A stretch of 64,000 nt of DNA from Mycteria americana. Its lineage: Eukaryota; Chordata; Aves; Ciconiiformes; Ciconiidae. A model generated the notes under the pieces. The model made no database searches, was not told the origin of the DNA, and was given only the letters and a program-made list of their open reading frames with translations. Positions 1 through 8,776 of this stretch are shown in pieces; within the stretch, counting starts at the first letter, position 1; every line of letters starts with the position of its first letter. The stretch is from NCBI RefSeq assembly GCF_035582795.1, contig NC_134367.1, forward strand, positions 117,266,062 through 117,330,061, given 5' to 3'. A program made the translations under genes and the position numbers.

Positions 1-57
1 CCCCTCAGCCACTCCTCAGACTCCTATTTGTATGCGACAGTAACTCTTAATGCAACA
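1..57 (+). repeat. ERV-A 5' LTR, last 57 bp only
   Basis: Bases 1-57 match 5592-5648 at 56 of 57 positions (the only difference is T51 against C5642) and end in CA six bases before a primer binding site. This is therefore the 3' end (U5) of the 5' LTR of the element whose 3' LTR ends at 5648. The rest of the LTR lies outside the window. The near identity suggests a fairly recent insertion, but 57 bp is too little to date it. Confidence 0.9.
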
Positions 58-63
58 GAAAAT

Positions 64-82
64 TGGTGTAGGCGGCAGGATT
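64..82 (+). other. ERV-A primer binding site, tRNA-Ser type
   Basis: The stretch starts with TGG, as required to pair with a tRNA CCA end, and continues GTAGGCGGCAGGATT. It differs at two positions from the complement of the 3' end of vertebrate tRNA-Ser (recalled, not searched). It lies six bases after the LTR end, the same gap as in the ENS-like proviruses of this window. Confidence 0.75.
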
Positions 83-85
83 ACC

Positions 86-995
86 ATGGATAAACTGCTG
101 CAAAAATACAAATGTGCCCCTTCCCAGGCTGGGAAGGAGTGGGCTCAAAAATTTTGGAAGGATGAAGAGAAAGTGATAGAACGCATTGAGCAGTGTCAGG
201 CTGCTCAACTGTTTGGAGTGAAAAAAGGTAAACGTGTGGTTTGTGCGGTGTTAGGAGCCTGTTTGTCTTGTGCTCAGCAAGAAGCTAAGAAAACCCCTGC
301 TCCCCGACTAATTTCCAATGTGGAATATTCAGCTTTAGAATCGGAAAATGGGATGTTGAAGTCATCATTGGCCTTTGAGAGGGAGACAGGAAAAACTCTT
401 AAGAACCCGAGTTGATAATCTCGTGAGTGAGAATGGTAAACTTGTGTGTGAAAATGACACCCTTGCAAGTGAGAATGGTAAACTCGTGAGTGAAAATGGT
501 AAGCTTGTAAATGAGAACAGTAAACTTGTGCGTGAGAATAATAGATGTGTAAATGAGAATAACAGATGTGTAAATGAGAATAATACTCGTGAGTGAGAAT
601 AATCGTCTTAATTGCTGGAAAGGGTTAATCAGCTGCTAGATAAAATACAGCCTTCTGCTCCAGTTGAGCAGATTCGTAGATTAATGCATGGTGCAAACCC
701 TGAAATTGGGGATGGTGATCTTTGGTTTGACGGTGATGATCATGAGGTCAAAGGTACCTCCGATTCCAAGCCTCAATTGATTTCCTTACGATCTTTGGTC
801 AAAACTGAGACCGCTGTTGACGACAATGATGAAATCTACACCACTGTGCAAACAATTCCATGGTCACCATTGGTCCAATCTCTGGGTAAAAAGAATAACC
901 CAGCTGGGGAGAATTGCCTAGCTGGAAAACCCCCAACCCACAAGGAAAGTGCACCTTCTGCACCAGGTGTAATTGACAAGGTGGAATCTCAATGA
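86..995 (+). pseudogene. ERV-A gag, frameshifted
   Basis: The first ATG after the primer site (86) opens a basic, lysine-rich N-terminus that runs to 415. A heptad-repeat coiled-coil section (about 417-596) follows in another frame, then a C-terminal part (612-995) in the same frame as the coiled coil. At least one indel near 375-415 and a pair near 585-612 (stops TGA, TAA, TAA) break the frame. The C-terminal part holds LRSLVKTE followed by an acidic stretch and TIPWS, which parallels LRPLTKTE ... EIPYS in the ENS-like ORF and so supports a gag identity. The final TGA (993-995) is in frame with the protease downstream, which fits gag-pro readthrough. No zinc knuckle was seen. A non-functional structural protein gene. 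Confidence 0.75.
417..600 (+). repeat. 21-bp minisatellite encoding heptads in gag
   Basis: About eight imperfect copies of a 21-bp unit of the type GTGAGTGAGAATGGTAAACT. Each encodes seven residues around V-S-E-N-G-K-L, so the DNA period equals one coiled-coil heptad. Later copies drift to NNRCVNE. It probably forms a coiled coil in Gag. An indel in the last copy causes one of the frameshifts. Confidence 0.8.
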
Positions 996-1022
996 AAAAA
1001 ACTTTCATCCCCAGGGAGGGCA

Positions 1023-1484
1023 GTGAGCCACTCTGCTCAGCAGGTATTAGCAATTCAATGGCTCTCTGATGAATACTCTGACCCTATCATTGCCATTCCC
1101 ATTGGACCCCAAAAAATATTGGTAAACTTTCTTATTGACACTGGGGTCCAAATATCAGTAATTACCCATGAAACAACACAAGCCCTGGGCATAAGACCTG
1201 GCCGACGCAGGGTTGAATTCACAGGAATTGAAAAGGAATGCACCGCCGAAAAAAAATCACCCTGGTTGCTAGAAGAACGAAGATTAACCAAGACAGAGGT
1301 ATTAGCCAGTGCTGCATATACTAACATTCTAGGATTTGACATACTGCGTGGGCGTATGTGGAAACTCCCAGATGGAACTGTGTGGAGTTTTGCAAGAGGT
1401 AAAAAGGAATCAGGCATAGTGAAACTGAGTCTGTTACAAACACCTATACCCTTACCCCCCTCTAAAATCACTAATGTTCGTTAA
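1023..1484 (+). pseudogene. ERV-A retroviral aspartic protease (pro)
   Basis: The open frame contains the catalytic triad LIDTG (Asp codon at 1137-1139) and, about 65 residues on, ILGFDILRG, the second conserved protease block. The frame is shared with the upstream gag end and the downstream RT, with no credible ATG at its start, so it was made as part of a Gag-Pro-Pol polyprotein. The TAA at 1482-1484 lies between protease and RT in the same frame and looks like a single nonsense mutation. Residues between flap and helix look intact, so the protease domain itself may be complete. Confidence 0.85.
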
Positions 1485-1793
1485 TATCCATCTCCAGCAG
1501 CAGCGCTTATGGGGATTGATGGGGTGGTAACGAAATTGGAAAAAAGAAGCATCATTAAAAGGACTCATTCGCCCTATAATTCACTGGTGTGTCCAGTAAA
1601 GAAACCAACCGGCCAATGGCATTTTACAGTGGATTACCGACAGTTAAACGCTAACACTGCACCTTTGACTGTTGCAGTTCCAAACATGGCAAAAATAGTG
1701 ACACTGATACAGGGAGCTGCTCATCCCTGGATGGCTGCCTTGGCAGGAAAAGTACACCGGATTAGCACCTGGTGCATCTCACCCTCTTTTTAA
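1485..1793 (+). pseudogene. ERV-A reverse transcriptase N-terminal stub
   Basis: Continuing in the protease frame, the sequence shows the RT fingers: LEKRSIIKRTHSPYNS, PVKKPTGQW and VDYRQLN, then AVPNMAKI. These are the conserved first RT blocks. The frame then passes abruptly into unrelated residues after AALAGK (about 1750) and stops at 1793. The YxDD active site, RNase H and almost all of integrase are absent, so a deletion of most of pol joins the RT start to the pre-env region. A short hydrophobic reading at 1755-1840 could be an integrase tail, but I cannot support that. Confidence 0.85.
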
Positions 1794-1821
1794 CCCTGCC
1801 GGTTAAATACAACCGAGCACG

Positions 1822-1845
1822 TTTGTTTTCTTTTTGTGTTCACAG
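1822..1845 (+). promoter_or_regulatory. Candidate env splice acceptor
   Basis: A nearly pure pyrimidine run (1822-1840, TTTGTTTTCTTTTTGTGTT) is followed by CACAG (AG at 1844-1845), 35 bases before the env ORF ATG. This is the expected place for the subgenomic env acceptor. A possible donor is AAG|GTAAAC at 225-233 within gag, because almost no leader exists between primer site and gag. Confidence 0.6.
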
Positions 1846-1879
1846 GAATCCTGAAAGAAGACGACTCCAATTGAGGTAG

Positions 1880-4351
1880 ATGTCTGCAAAATGCGGCAAG
1901 GGGAGTTGTATTGGAATCAAAGTATACTTCAAAGTCGGCAGCATTTTGCAGACAACTCCTTTAATATGTAGCCAGAAAGACCCAGCATGGCCGTGGTCCC
2001 AAGCCCATATTAAATACAATGGGATTATGGGAACATGTGCCATCAAGGAAAGGCTAAATTTGGCTACTGTAGTCATGCATGGAGTCGAGGTGTTCTCGAG
2101 GCACGAGTGGAGCTGGGACAAAGGATGGCTTCCACTCCTGAAGGGAAAAGCAGGAGAAGAGGTCCGGGTAGGGTGTAGAATGATCAATGGGTCAACCCAT
2201 GAAAGGGTCACATCTATGACAATATCCAGCATTTCTAGAAGTCCAATAGCATTAAAGTCTTGTGTTACCGACGAATGGGATTGCTGGTATAACTTTACTC
2301 TAGTGAGACCCACTATTGTAGCCTGTGTATGGCAACAACACTGCATGGGGCCAGGGATGTCAATGCGACAATGTATAGGCCTGTCATTCCGGTTCAAAAT
2401 AGATATGGTTGAACCTGATCCAACTACACCACCCGACCTAACCTCACCCACTCCATTTGACACACTGCAAGATGGAGTTAGGAATATACCTCTCCTTGCC
2501 ACGGAACTTCACGATGACCCTTGGGACCGTGCATTGTCACGATACAGTGCAAGCACTAGGACACAACAGAACAGAAGGAACTTAAGTCTCTCTGTTCTAG
2601 TTATGCATGGAAATGAAGCATACTCAAAGGATGAATGGAGTTGGAATGACTCTCTTCGGATGGCTAGACTTCAAGCCATTCCAGGGCAGACAATACAGAT
2701 TAGCTGCCGAGTAACTAATGGGTCTACTTACCACAGGCCGACTGAAATTAAAACAGTCTATACTGACTCTTCCAGACCGGAAAATTATAAGGCTGAGTGT
2801 TACACAATAACTGAACCAAATTCAGATTGCTGGTACAATCTTACCTTTACCAACCCTATAACTGTGTACTGTCTTTGGGGTTACAGAGCCACTGAATTAC
2901 TATTTGAATTTGTGATTGATACAGCAACATCTGTGCCAGTTGCAAAGGATAAGGAACCTCTGCCCCTGCAAACATCTGAAAATGTACCGACTCGGCCTCC
3001 CATTAGTCTAACTCCTTTCATCTTCAACACAGGCCCTTACATAATTAAAAATACAGGTCAGCAACAAGTGCTGTTTAATCCGTCATACTCCCTCAAACGG
3101 GTGGAATTAGCAATGCAGACTAATATCTCTGCAATTAAACCTACCTGTTCACCATTCCTGAGCACATCTTACGCAGGATGGTCAGCATGGTTGCATAAAT
3201 GGACTCTCCTTTCTCCAAAACGACGAAAGAGAGATGTGACTGGTGTCTTAGGAACAGGACTGGGAGTCTTAAACAGCATAGATGCTGAAGTACTTGCTAA
3301 TAAATTAGCCACAGTAACCAATGACTTGAGTGCCCTGAAACACCCTTTACAATCTTCTCTTTCAGCTCTGGGAGCTAACCAATGGCTCTTATTGGATATG
3401 TTGCCTCAGTGGGGAAAGGTGAATGAGAAGGACCACCAGTTAATTGTGGATGCACTTGGTGCAGCCCAAAACAATGTTTCTTTAGCTCTCAGTTGTATCC
3501 AAGCTCAACTGTGGATGCAATTTATAGTAGCTGCAATTATACGGGAGGGCAAGGAAGGCACCATGCCCACTGAAATTTGCAAAGTAATTTGGGATAATGC
3601 AACTGAATTTGAGAAAGAATTCCAATGCTGGTGGTATCCAGTTAATTTCACCTACGACCCTACTGACGGCAAAGCCACAGCTTTTGTCTTAACAATATGC
3701 AATGCTTCAGTACACACCATAGACCCAATCATTGCGTTGGGGTTAAATCACAATGGAGCCATACTCTATCCATTAGAACATAGAGTATGGGCCCAACAAA
3801 ATGGGAACCTATGGCAGACTATTGATGTGAGTGCGTGCGTTGTACGGGAACAACAAGGATTTATTTGTGAGAGTAACACCCTCAAAGCCCAAGACATTTG
3901 TTTTGACACTGAACAAAATGTTTGCCATTTTGAAGTACAACCAGATGAAGCCCCTGAAACTGTACTTGTATATATTGGGAAAGGATGTGTTTGCATGAGA
4001 ACCTTTTGTGATTCTGTATTTGTAGATAATACCTCTGTAGATATAGGTAATCACTCAAATATTTGTGTTTGCAATTTTACCAAAATTATGGGATGTGACT
4101 TCAACTATTCAGCTCCTGTCACAACTCACCAACTGCTGCAAGCTGACTATACGCTGCATCAAGATTTATTACCTGCCCCTATTAGAATGAACCTCACACT
4201 GGTGAGAAAACTACTGCAACACGATGACCTGAATCAACTGCTGGAACGCATCCGAAATAATGGACATAAAATGTTAGTTACCGTCCACCATGATGCGGAA
4301 GAGATACATCGCGTCTTAGAACGAGTGAAGCAGGATGGAAGACACCATTAG
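1880..4351 (+). CDS. ERV-A envelope glycoprotein ORF, ends at in-frame TAG before anchor
   Basis: This 823-codon ORF encodes surface and transmembrane subunits. The surface part holds two related cysteine-rich modules (residues about 59-152 and 234-333). They share VMHG, EWSW, a Cys, NGST, another Cys, DCWYN and a final C-x-W, which implies internal duplication. A linker rich in Pro leads to the basic furin-type site KRRKR (residues 447-451, nt 3218-3232). A Gly-rich fusion-peptide-like stretch (GVLGTGLGVL) and a heptad helix region follow. The C-terminal half is cysteine-rich with several N-x-S/T sites, and no CX6CC motif was seen. No convincing signal peptide follows the first ATG, and an in-frame TAG lies directly upstream (1877-1879), so a spliced leader or a lost 5' end is likely. 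The ORF stops before the membrane anchor, so as it stands it would yield an unanchored ectodomain. Confidence 0.85.
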   Translation: MSAKCGKGSCIGIKVYFKVGSILQTTPLICSQKDPAWPWSQAHIKYNGIMGTCAIKERLNLATVVMHGVEVFSRHEWSWDKGWLPLLKGKAGEEVRVGCRMINGSTHERVTSMTISSISRSPIALKSCVTDEWDCWYNFTLVRPTIVACVWQQHCMGPGMSMRQCIGLSFRFKIDMVEPDPTTPPDLTSPTPFDTLQDGVRNIPLLATELHDDPWDRALSRYSASTRTQQNRRNLSLSVLVMHGNEAYSKDEWSWNDSLRMARLQAIPGQTIQISCRVTNGSTYHRPTEIKTVYTDSSRPENYKAECYTITEPNSDCWYNLTFTNPITVYCLWGYRATELLFEFVIDTATSVPVAKDKEPLPLQTSENVPTRPPISLTPFIFNTGPYIIKNTGQQQVLFNPSYSLKRVELAMQTNISAIKPTCSPFLSTSYAGWSAWLHKWTLLSPKRRKRDVTGVLGTGLGVLNSIDAEVLANKLATVTNDLSALKHPLQSSLSALGANQWLLLDMLPQWGKVNEKDHQLIVDALGAAQNNVSLALSCIQAQLWMQFIVAAIIREGKEGTMPTEICKVIWDNATEFEKEFQCWWYPVNFTYDPTDGKATAFVLTICNASVHTIDPIIALGLNHNGAILYPLEHRVWAQQNGNLWQTIDVSACVVREQQGFICESNTLKAQDICFDTEQNVCHFEVQPDEAPETVLVYIGKGCVCMRTFCDSVFVDNTSVDIGNHSNICVCNFTKIMGCDFNYSAPVTTHQLLQADYTLHQDLLPAPIRMNLTLVRKLLQHDDLNQLLERIRNNGHKMLVTVHHDAEEIHRVLERVKQDGRHH

Positions 4352-4606
4352 TGGGATACTTTGCTAGGATGGTCGCCGACTGCAACGGGAATCCTCAATA
4401 AGATGCTACATCCCGTTGTTGTTCTGCTAATGCTCACTATGTTATGCTTCATTCTAACCATTGCGCTGTATGTTAGACTCTGGGCTATGGTAAAGCGATT
4501 GTCCCATCAAATATCCCCGCAAGACATGTATGTACTCGATAATCCTCGCCCTGAGAATGTGTGTGACACACCCGAGGCATCCCAAGGCACCGTGAAGCTT
4601 GAGTGA
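4352..4606 (+). pseudogene. ERV-A env membrane anchor and tail, cut off by the TAG
   Basis: Directly after the TAG at 4349-4351, and in the same frame, the sequence encodes a short linker, about 21 hydrophobic residues (nt about 4412-4474, PVVVLLMLTMLCFILTIALY), then a basic stop-transfer (VRLWAMVKRL) and a cytoplasmic tail ending at TGA 4604-4606. Frame and order show it is the end of env. Only the single stop separates it from the ectodomain. It has no plausible start of its own. Confidence 0.85.
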
Positions 4607-4836
4607 CTACAGTCATGGGGTGGATTATGTGGGATAATGGATAAGGTGACTTAAAAATTAGAACTTATATTCACACTTAAGGCACAGCATTGAAGAAGCT
4701 TCCCAGGTGGAACGCGGCTGACATGTCAAGGAATCCATTGCATGGGAGTTCCCTAGGCCTGCAACCTTAGATGTTGGTAACGCCAGGGGAACTTGGTGTG
4801 CTGACTCTAAGGGGCACTACCCAGAGGGTGGAGGGG
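4607..4836 (+). other. ERV-A env-LTR spacer with polypurine tract
   Basis: Non-coding stretch between the env stop and the 3' LTR. The last bases (about 4824-4836, AGAGGGTGGAGGGG) are the best polypurine tract, immediately followed by TGTGG. A second purine-rich spot near 4617-4626 is followed by TTATGTGGG and would place the LTR start about 210 bp earlier. I see nothing else here. Confidence 0.6.
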
Positions 4837-5112
4837 TGTGGAGATGCCGCGGCCAGGCTCTGCAATAATAGGGGAACTTAAAGCTGTCAAAGAACTGATA
4901 AGCTGCATATTTACTACCCTGGGCCAACAGCCTGCCACGTTTTTGACAAAATGCTGTCCTTTTGGTGAACTTTGCTCATTATAACATCCTTTGGGTGAGA
5001 AGCCTTTAACTAGCCTTTGGGTAAGAGTCGAACACTTGGCTATACCAAGTGCCTCCCCAGGAAACTTAGAAATCTCTATAGAGTCGCTTTATTATTTTCT
5101 TTTAATGTGTTT

Positions 5113-5246
5113 GTGTCCGGCCGTGTTACTCATAATCTTCCGGCCGTGTTATATACATGTTTGTGTCTGGCCGTGTTACCCATATTTTTTGATATACACG
5201 TTGTGTCCGGCCGTGTTATATACATGTTTGTGTCCAGCCGTGTTAT
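5113..5246 (+). repeat. Direct repeats in ERV-A U3
   Basis: Five copies of a motif near GTGTCCGGCCGTGTTA occur at about 5113, 5139, 5163, 5203 and 5230, separated by AT-rich segments such as TATATACATG. Most hold the palindrome CGGCCG or a one-base variant. Position in U3 and repeat form suggest enhancer-type elements. No factor can be assigned. Confidence 0.7.
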
Positions 5247-5334
5247 TCATACTCATATTCTTGACATTTGTATGTGCTTTGCAGACAGTTAATTTATCAC
5301 CGGTAATCCAAAGAATCTGTGTGTCTGTTGCTCT

Positions 5335-5340
5335 AATAAA
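5335..5340 (+). terminator. ERV-A poly(A) signal AATAAA
   Basis: Perfect AATAAA in the 3' LTR, followed by a G/T-rich run (ACTGGGGGGGTG, about 5388-5400) that could serve as downstream element. A second AATAAA lies at 5470-5475. Confidence 0.5.
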
Positions 5341-5648
5341 CTGCACTCTTCACTGCTCTGGCAGTGATAGTTCCTTCAACACGACCAGACTGGGGGGGTG
5401 TAAAAGTTAATGCTGTCTCCTTAGTGAAAATTCTGAACCAATAAGTGGCTACACACACAGTCCTTAGAAAATAAACTGTTGACCAGGTCTGAGACTAAGA
5501 CTGGACCTAGGCGCACCTAGACTCCTCTCTGAGAAGGAGTTTAGAAAGCAAGGGGGCCCTGTCAGAACCTCGTGACTCAACGGGAGGGTTCCCCCTCAGC
5601 CACTCCTCAGACTCCTATTTGTATGCGACAGTAACTCTTAACGCAACA

Positions 5649-6156
5649 CTCCCTCGTCTCGGCTGCGGAGAAACTGTCCCGGGAGGTCCAGCAACTCAAA
5701 GAGGATAGGTCCTCCTCTCCACCTGGACCAGTATCTCAGCTATTAGGCATTAACGTTCTTCTGCTCAAGAGAGAATATATAGGGGGTACACAGCACGGGG
5801 CACCCTATGGTTTTACCTGCGTGGCCATGGAAAGAATATGAGGAAGCGGGTAACGAATACTGTGACCAGAACAAGAGGGGCCCTGCTTCCAGCCAGGTGG
5901 AGGAAAGGGACAACCAGGTTTACTGGACTGTGTGGATTCTATGGCCTGTCACATGAGACCCACAGAAGTATAAGGCTGTAGTAGACACCAGTGCACAACG
6001 TAGCCTAATGCTATCATCATTATCAAGCTATCATCACATCAAGCTATACAGGGGCAGAACCCATCTGTATTTCTGGAGAGACAGGGGGATCCCAACAGTT
6101 AAATGTATTGGAGGCAGAAGTGAGCCGAACTAGGAATGACTGGAAAAAGCACCCCA
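5649..6156 (+). pseudogene. ERV-B fragment: gag tail and protease start
   Basis: A frame from 5650 reads SLVSAAEKLSREVQQLKED, a coiled-coil-like gag or linker piece, and stops at about 5842. A second frame from about 5918 reads VYWTVW ... YKAVVDTSAQRSLM. This is the start of a retroviral protease, but the catalytic DTG is DTS (nt 5984-5992), and a TGA interrupts it just upstream (5954-5956). After a frameshift, ICISGETGGSQQLNVLEAEV continues the protease flap region to about 6150. The copy is then cut off by the satellite at 6157. It is a different family from ERV-A. ERV-A ends exactly where this begins, so ERV-A probably inserted into it. Confidence 0.75.
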
Positions 6157-8626
6157 CTCTCGCAGAGCCCGGCTGCCAAATTCGAAATGTCCAGCGATTG
6201 CGCCCACATGAAAGCTGCCAGCACGGAAAGCTGTAGCTGGTTTTCACTGTCCCTTGGAACTGCATTCGCTGGTAGACAGACATTCGCGTTCTGCAAAAGC
6301 TTTGGTTCGTAATAGGGCAACACTGTGTATTTCTCTCTCGGAGAGCCCGGCTGCCAAATTCGAAACGTCCAGCGATTGCGCCCACAGGAAAGCTGCCAGC
6401 ACGGAAAGCTGTAGCTGGTTTTCACTGTCCCTTGGAACTGCATTCGCTGGTAGACGGACATTCGCGTTCTGCAAAAGCTTTCGTTCGTAAAGGGGCAGCA
6501 CTGTGTATTTCTCTCTCACAGAGTCCGGCTGCCAAATTCAAACGTCCAGCGATTGCACCCACAGGAAAGCTGCCAGCACGTAAAGCTGTAGCTGGTTTTC
6601 ACTGTCCCTTGGAACTGCATTCGCTGGTAGACAGACATTTGCATTCTGCAAAAGCCTTCGTTCGTAAAGGGGCAACACTGTGTATTTCTCTCTCGGAGAA
6701 CCCAGCTGCCAAATTCGAAACGTCCAGCGATTACGCCCACAGGAAAGCTGCCAGCACGGAAAGCTGTAGCTGGTTTTCACTGTCCCTTGGAACTGTATCG
6801 CTGCTACAGAGACATTCGCGTTCTGCAAAAGCTTTGGTTGGTAATGGGGCAACACTGTGTATTTCTCTGTGGCAGAGCCCGGCTGCCAAATTCGAAACGT
6901 CTAGCGATTGCGCCCACAGGAAATCTGCCAGCACGGAAAGCTGTAGCTGGTTTTCACTGTCCCTTGGAATTGCATTCGCTGGTAGACAGACATTTCCGTT
7001 CTGCGACAGCCTTCGTTCGTAAAGGGGCAACACTGTGTATTTCTCTCTCTGAGAGCCCGGCTGCCAAATTTGAAACGTCCAGCGATTGCGCCCACAGGAA
7101 AGCTCCCAGCACGGAAAGCTGTAGCTGGTTTTCACTGTCCCTTGGACCTGCATCGCTGCTACACAGACATTCGCGTTCTGCAAAAGCTTTCGTTCGTAAT
7201 GAGGCAACACTGTGTATTTCTCTCTCGCAGATCCCGGCTGCCAAATCCGAAACGTCCAGCGATTGCACCCACAGGAAAGCTCCCAGCACGGAAAGCTGTA
7301 GCTGGTTTTCACTGTCCCTTGGAACTGCATTCGCTGGTACACAGACATTCGCGTTCTGCAAAAGCTTTGGTTGGTAATGGGGCAACACTGTGTATTTCTC
7401 TCTCGCAGAGCCCGGCTGCCAAATTCGAAACGTCCAGCGATTGCGCCCACAGGAAAGCTGCCAGCACGGAAAGCTGTAGCTGGTTTTCACTGTCCCTTGG
7501 AACTGCATTCGCTGGTAGACAGACATTTGCGTTCTGCAAAAGCCTTCGTTCGTAAAGGGGCAACACTGTGTATTTCTCTCTCGCAGAGCCCGGCTGCCAA
7601 ATTCGAAACGTCCAGCGATTGCGCCCACAGGAAAGCTGCCAGCACGGAAAGCTGTAGCTGGTTTTCACTGTCCCTTGGAACTGCATTCGCTGGTAGACGG
7701 ACATTCGCGTTCTGCAAAAGCTTCCGTTCGTAATGGGGCAACAATGTGTATTTCTCTCTCGCAGAGCCCGGCTGCCAAATTCGAAACGTCCAGCGATTGC
7801 GCCCACAGGAAAGCTCCCAGCACGGAAAGCTGTAGCTGGTTTTCACTGTCCCTTGGAACTGCATTCGCTGGTAGACGGACATTCGCGTTCTGCAAAACTT
7901 TGGTTGGTAATGGGGCAACACTGTGTATTTCTCTGTGGCAGAGCCCGGCTGCCAAATTCGAAACGTCTAGCGATTGCGCCCACAGGAAATCTGCCAGCAC
8001 GGAAAGCTGTAGCTGGTTTTCACTGTCCCTTGGAATTGCATTCGCTGGTAGACAGACATTTCCGTTCTGCGACAGCCTTCGTTCGTAAAGGGGCAACACT
8101 GTGTATTTCTCTCTCTGAGAGCCCGGCTGCCAAATTTGAAACGTCCAGCGATTGCGCCCACAGGAAAGCTCCCAGCACGGAAAGCTGTAGCTGGTTTTCA
8201 CTGTCCCTTGGACCTGCATCGCTGCTACACAGACATTCGCGTTCTGCAAAAGCTTTGGTTGGTAATGGGGCAACACTGTGTATATCTCTCTCGGAGAGCC
8301 CAGCTGCCAAGTTCGAAACGTCCAGCGATTGCGCCCAAAGGAAAGCTGCCAGCACGGAAAGCTGTAGCTGGTTTTTACTGTCCCTTGGAACTGCATCGCT
8401 GCTACACAGACATTCGCGTTCTGCAAAAGCTTTCGTTCGTAATGAGGCAACACTGTGTATTTCTCTCTCGCAGAGCCCGGCTGCCAAATTCAAAACGTCC
8501 AGCGATTGCGCCCACAGGAAAGCTGCCAGCACGGAAAGCTGTAGCTGGTTTTCACTGTCCCTTGAAACTGCATTCGCTGCTACACAGACATTCGCGTTCT
8601 GCAAAAGCTTTCGTTCGTAATGAGGC
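6157..8626. repeat. 178-bp satellite, left arm (about 14 monomers)
   Basis: Tandem head-to-tail copies of a 178-bp unit. Landmarks in order are CTGCATTCGCTGGTAGACAG, GCGTTCTGCAAAAGCTTT, GGGGCAACACTGTGTATTTC, a short hairpin, GCCCGGCTGCCAAATTCG, GCGATTGCGCCCACAGG and AGCTGTAGCTGGTTTTCACT. The array begins in mid-monomer at the ERV-B junction, and its first monomers carry private changes (AATGTCC, CACATGAAAG). It includes a segmental copy: about 6830-7180 recurs at about 7896-8246 (offset 1,066 bp, six monomers less two bases). It is interrupted at 8626 by the provirus array. Open frames on both strands are by-products of the composition. The family is not recognised. Confidence 0.95.
8622..8626 (+). 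other. Target site duplication, left copy (GAGGC)
   Basis: GAGGC directly before the first LTR base (TGTCTCG at 8627). The same five bases follow the last LTR base at 32686-32690. The uninterrupted satellite reads AATGAGGCATCACTG in other monomers (for example near 35353), which shows the pre-insertion site. Confidence 0.9.
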
Positions 8627-8776
8627 TGTCTCGTCCCACTCGGTGGGTTGCGAGATGAGTGAATCTTTTCGATTCCCCGACTGTTTGAGTACCGACAAAA
8701 GCCGATCTCTGCTCGGCAGAGCCGCGTGGTCGGCAGAGTCACGACAATGACCCAGAGGAACAGTCTGGCCAGCAAC

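Larger units (their letters stand above)
4837..5648 (+). repeat. ERV-A 3' LTR (about 812 bp)
   Basis: The end is fixed by the match of 5592-5648 to the 5' LTR and by the terminal CA. The start TGTGG at 4837 after a polypurine tract gives TGT...ACA termini. Poly(A) signals AATAAA occur at 5335-5340 and 5470-5475. The U3 part carries a set of direct repeats (listed separately). Short open frames at 4991-5410 are incidental. Confidence 0.7.

Noticed and set aside
64..82. tRNA gene
   Set aside because: Only the 3' acceptor/T-arm complement is present, at the expected primer site position of a retrovirus. The same holds for the tRNA-Leu sites in the array.
1840..2502. 220-codon minus-strand frame under env
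   Set aside because: Antisense shadow of the env ORF with no recognisable features.
4991..5410. 139- and 91-codon frames in the ERV-A 3' LTR
   Set aside because: They run through U3 repeats and the poly(A) signal; hydrophobic repeats simply translate the direct repeats.
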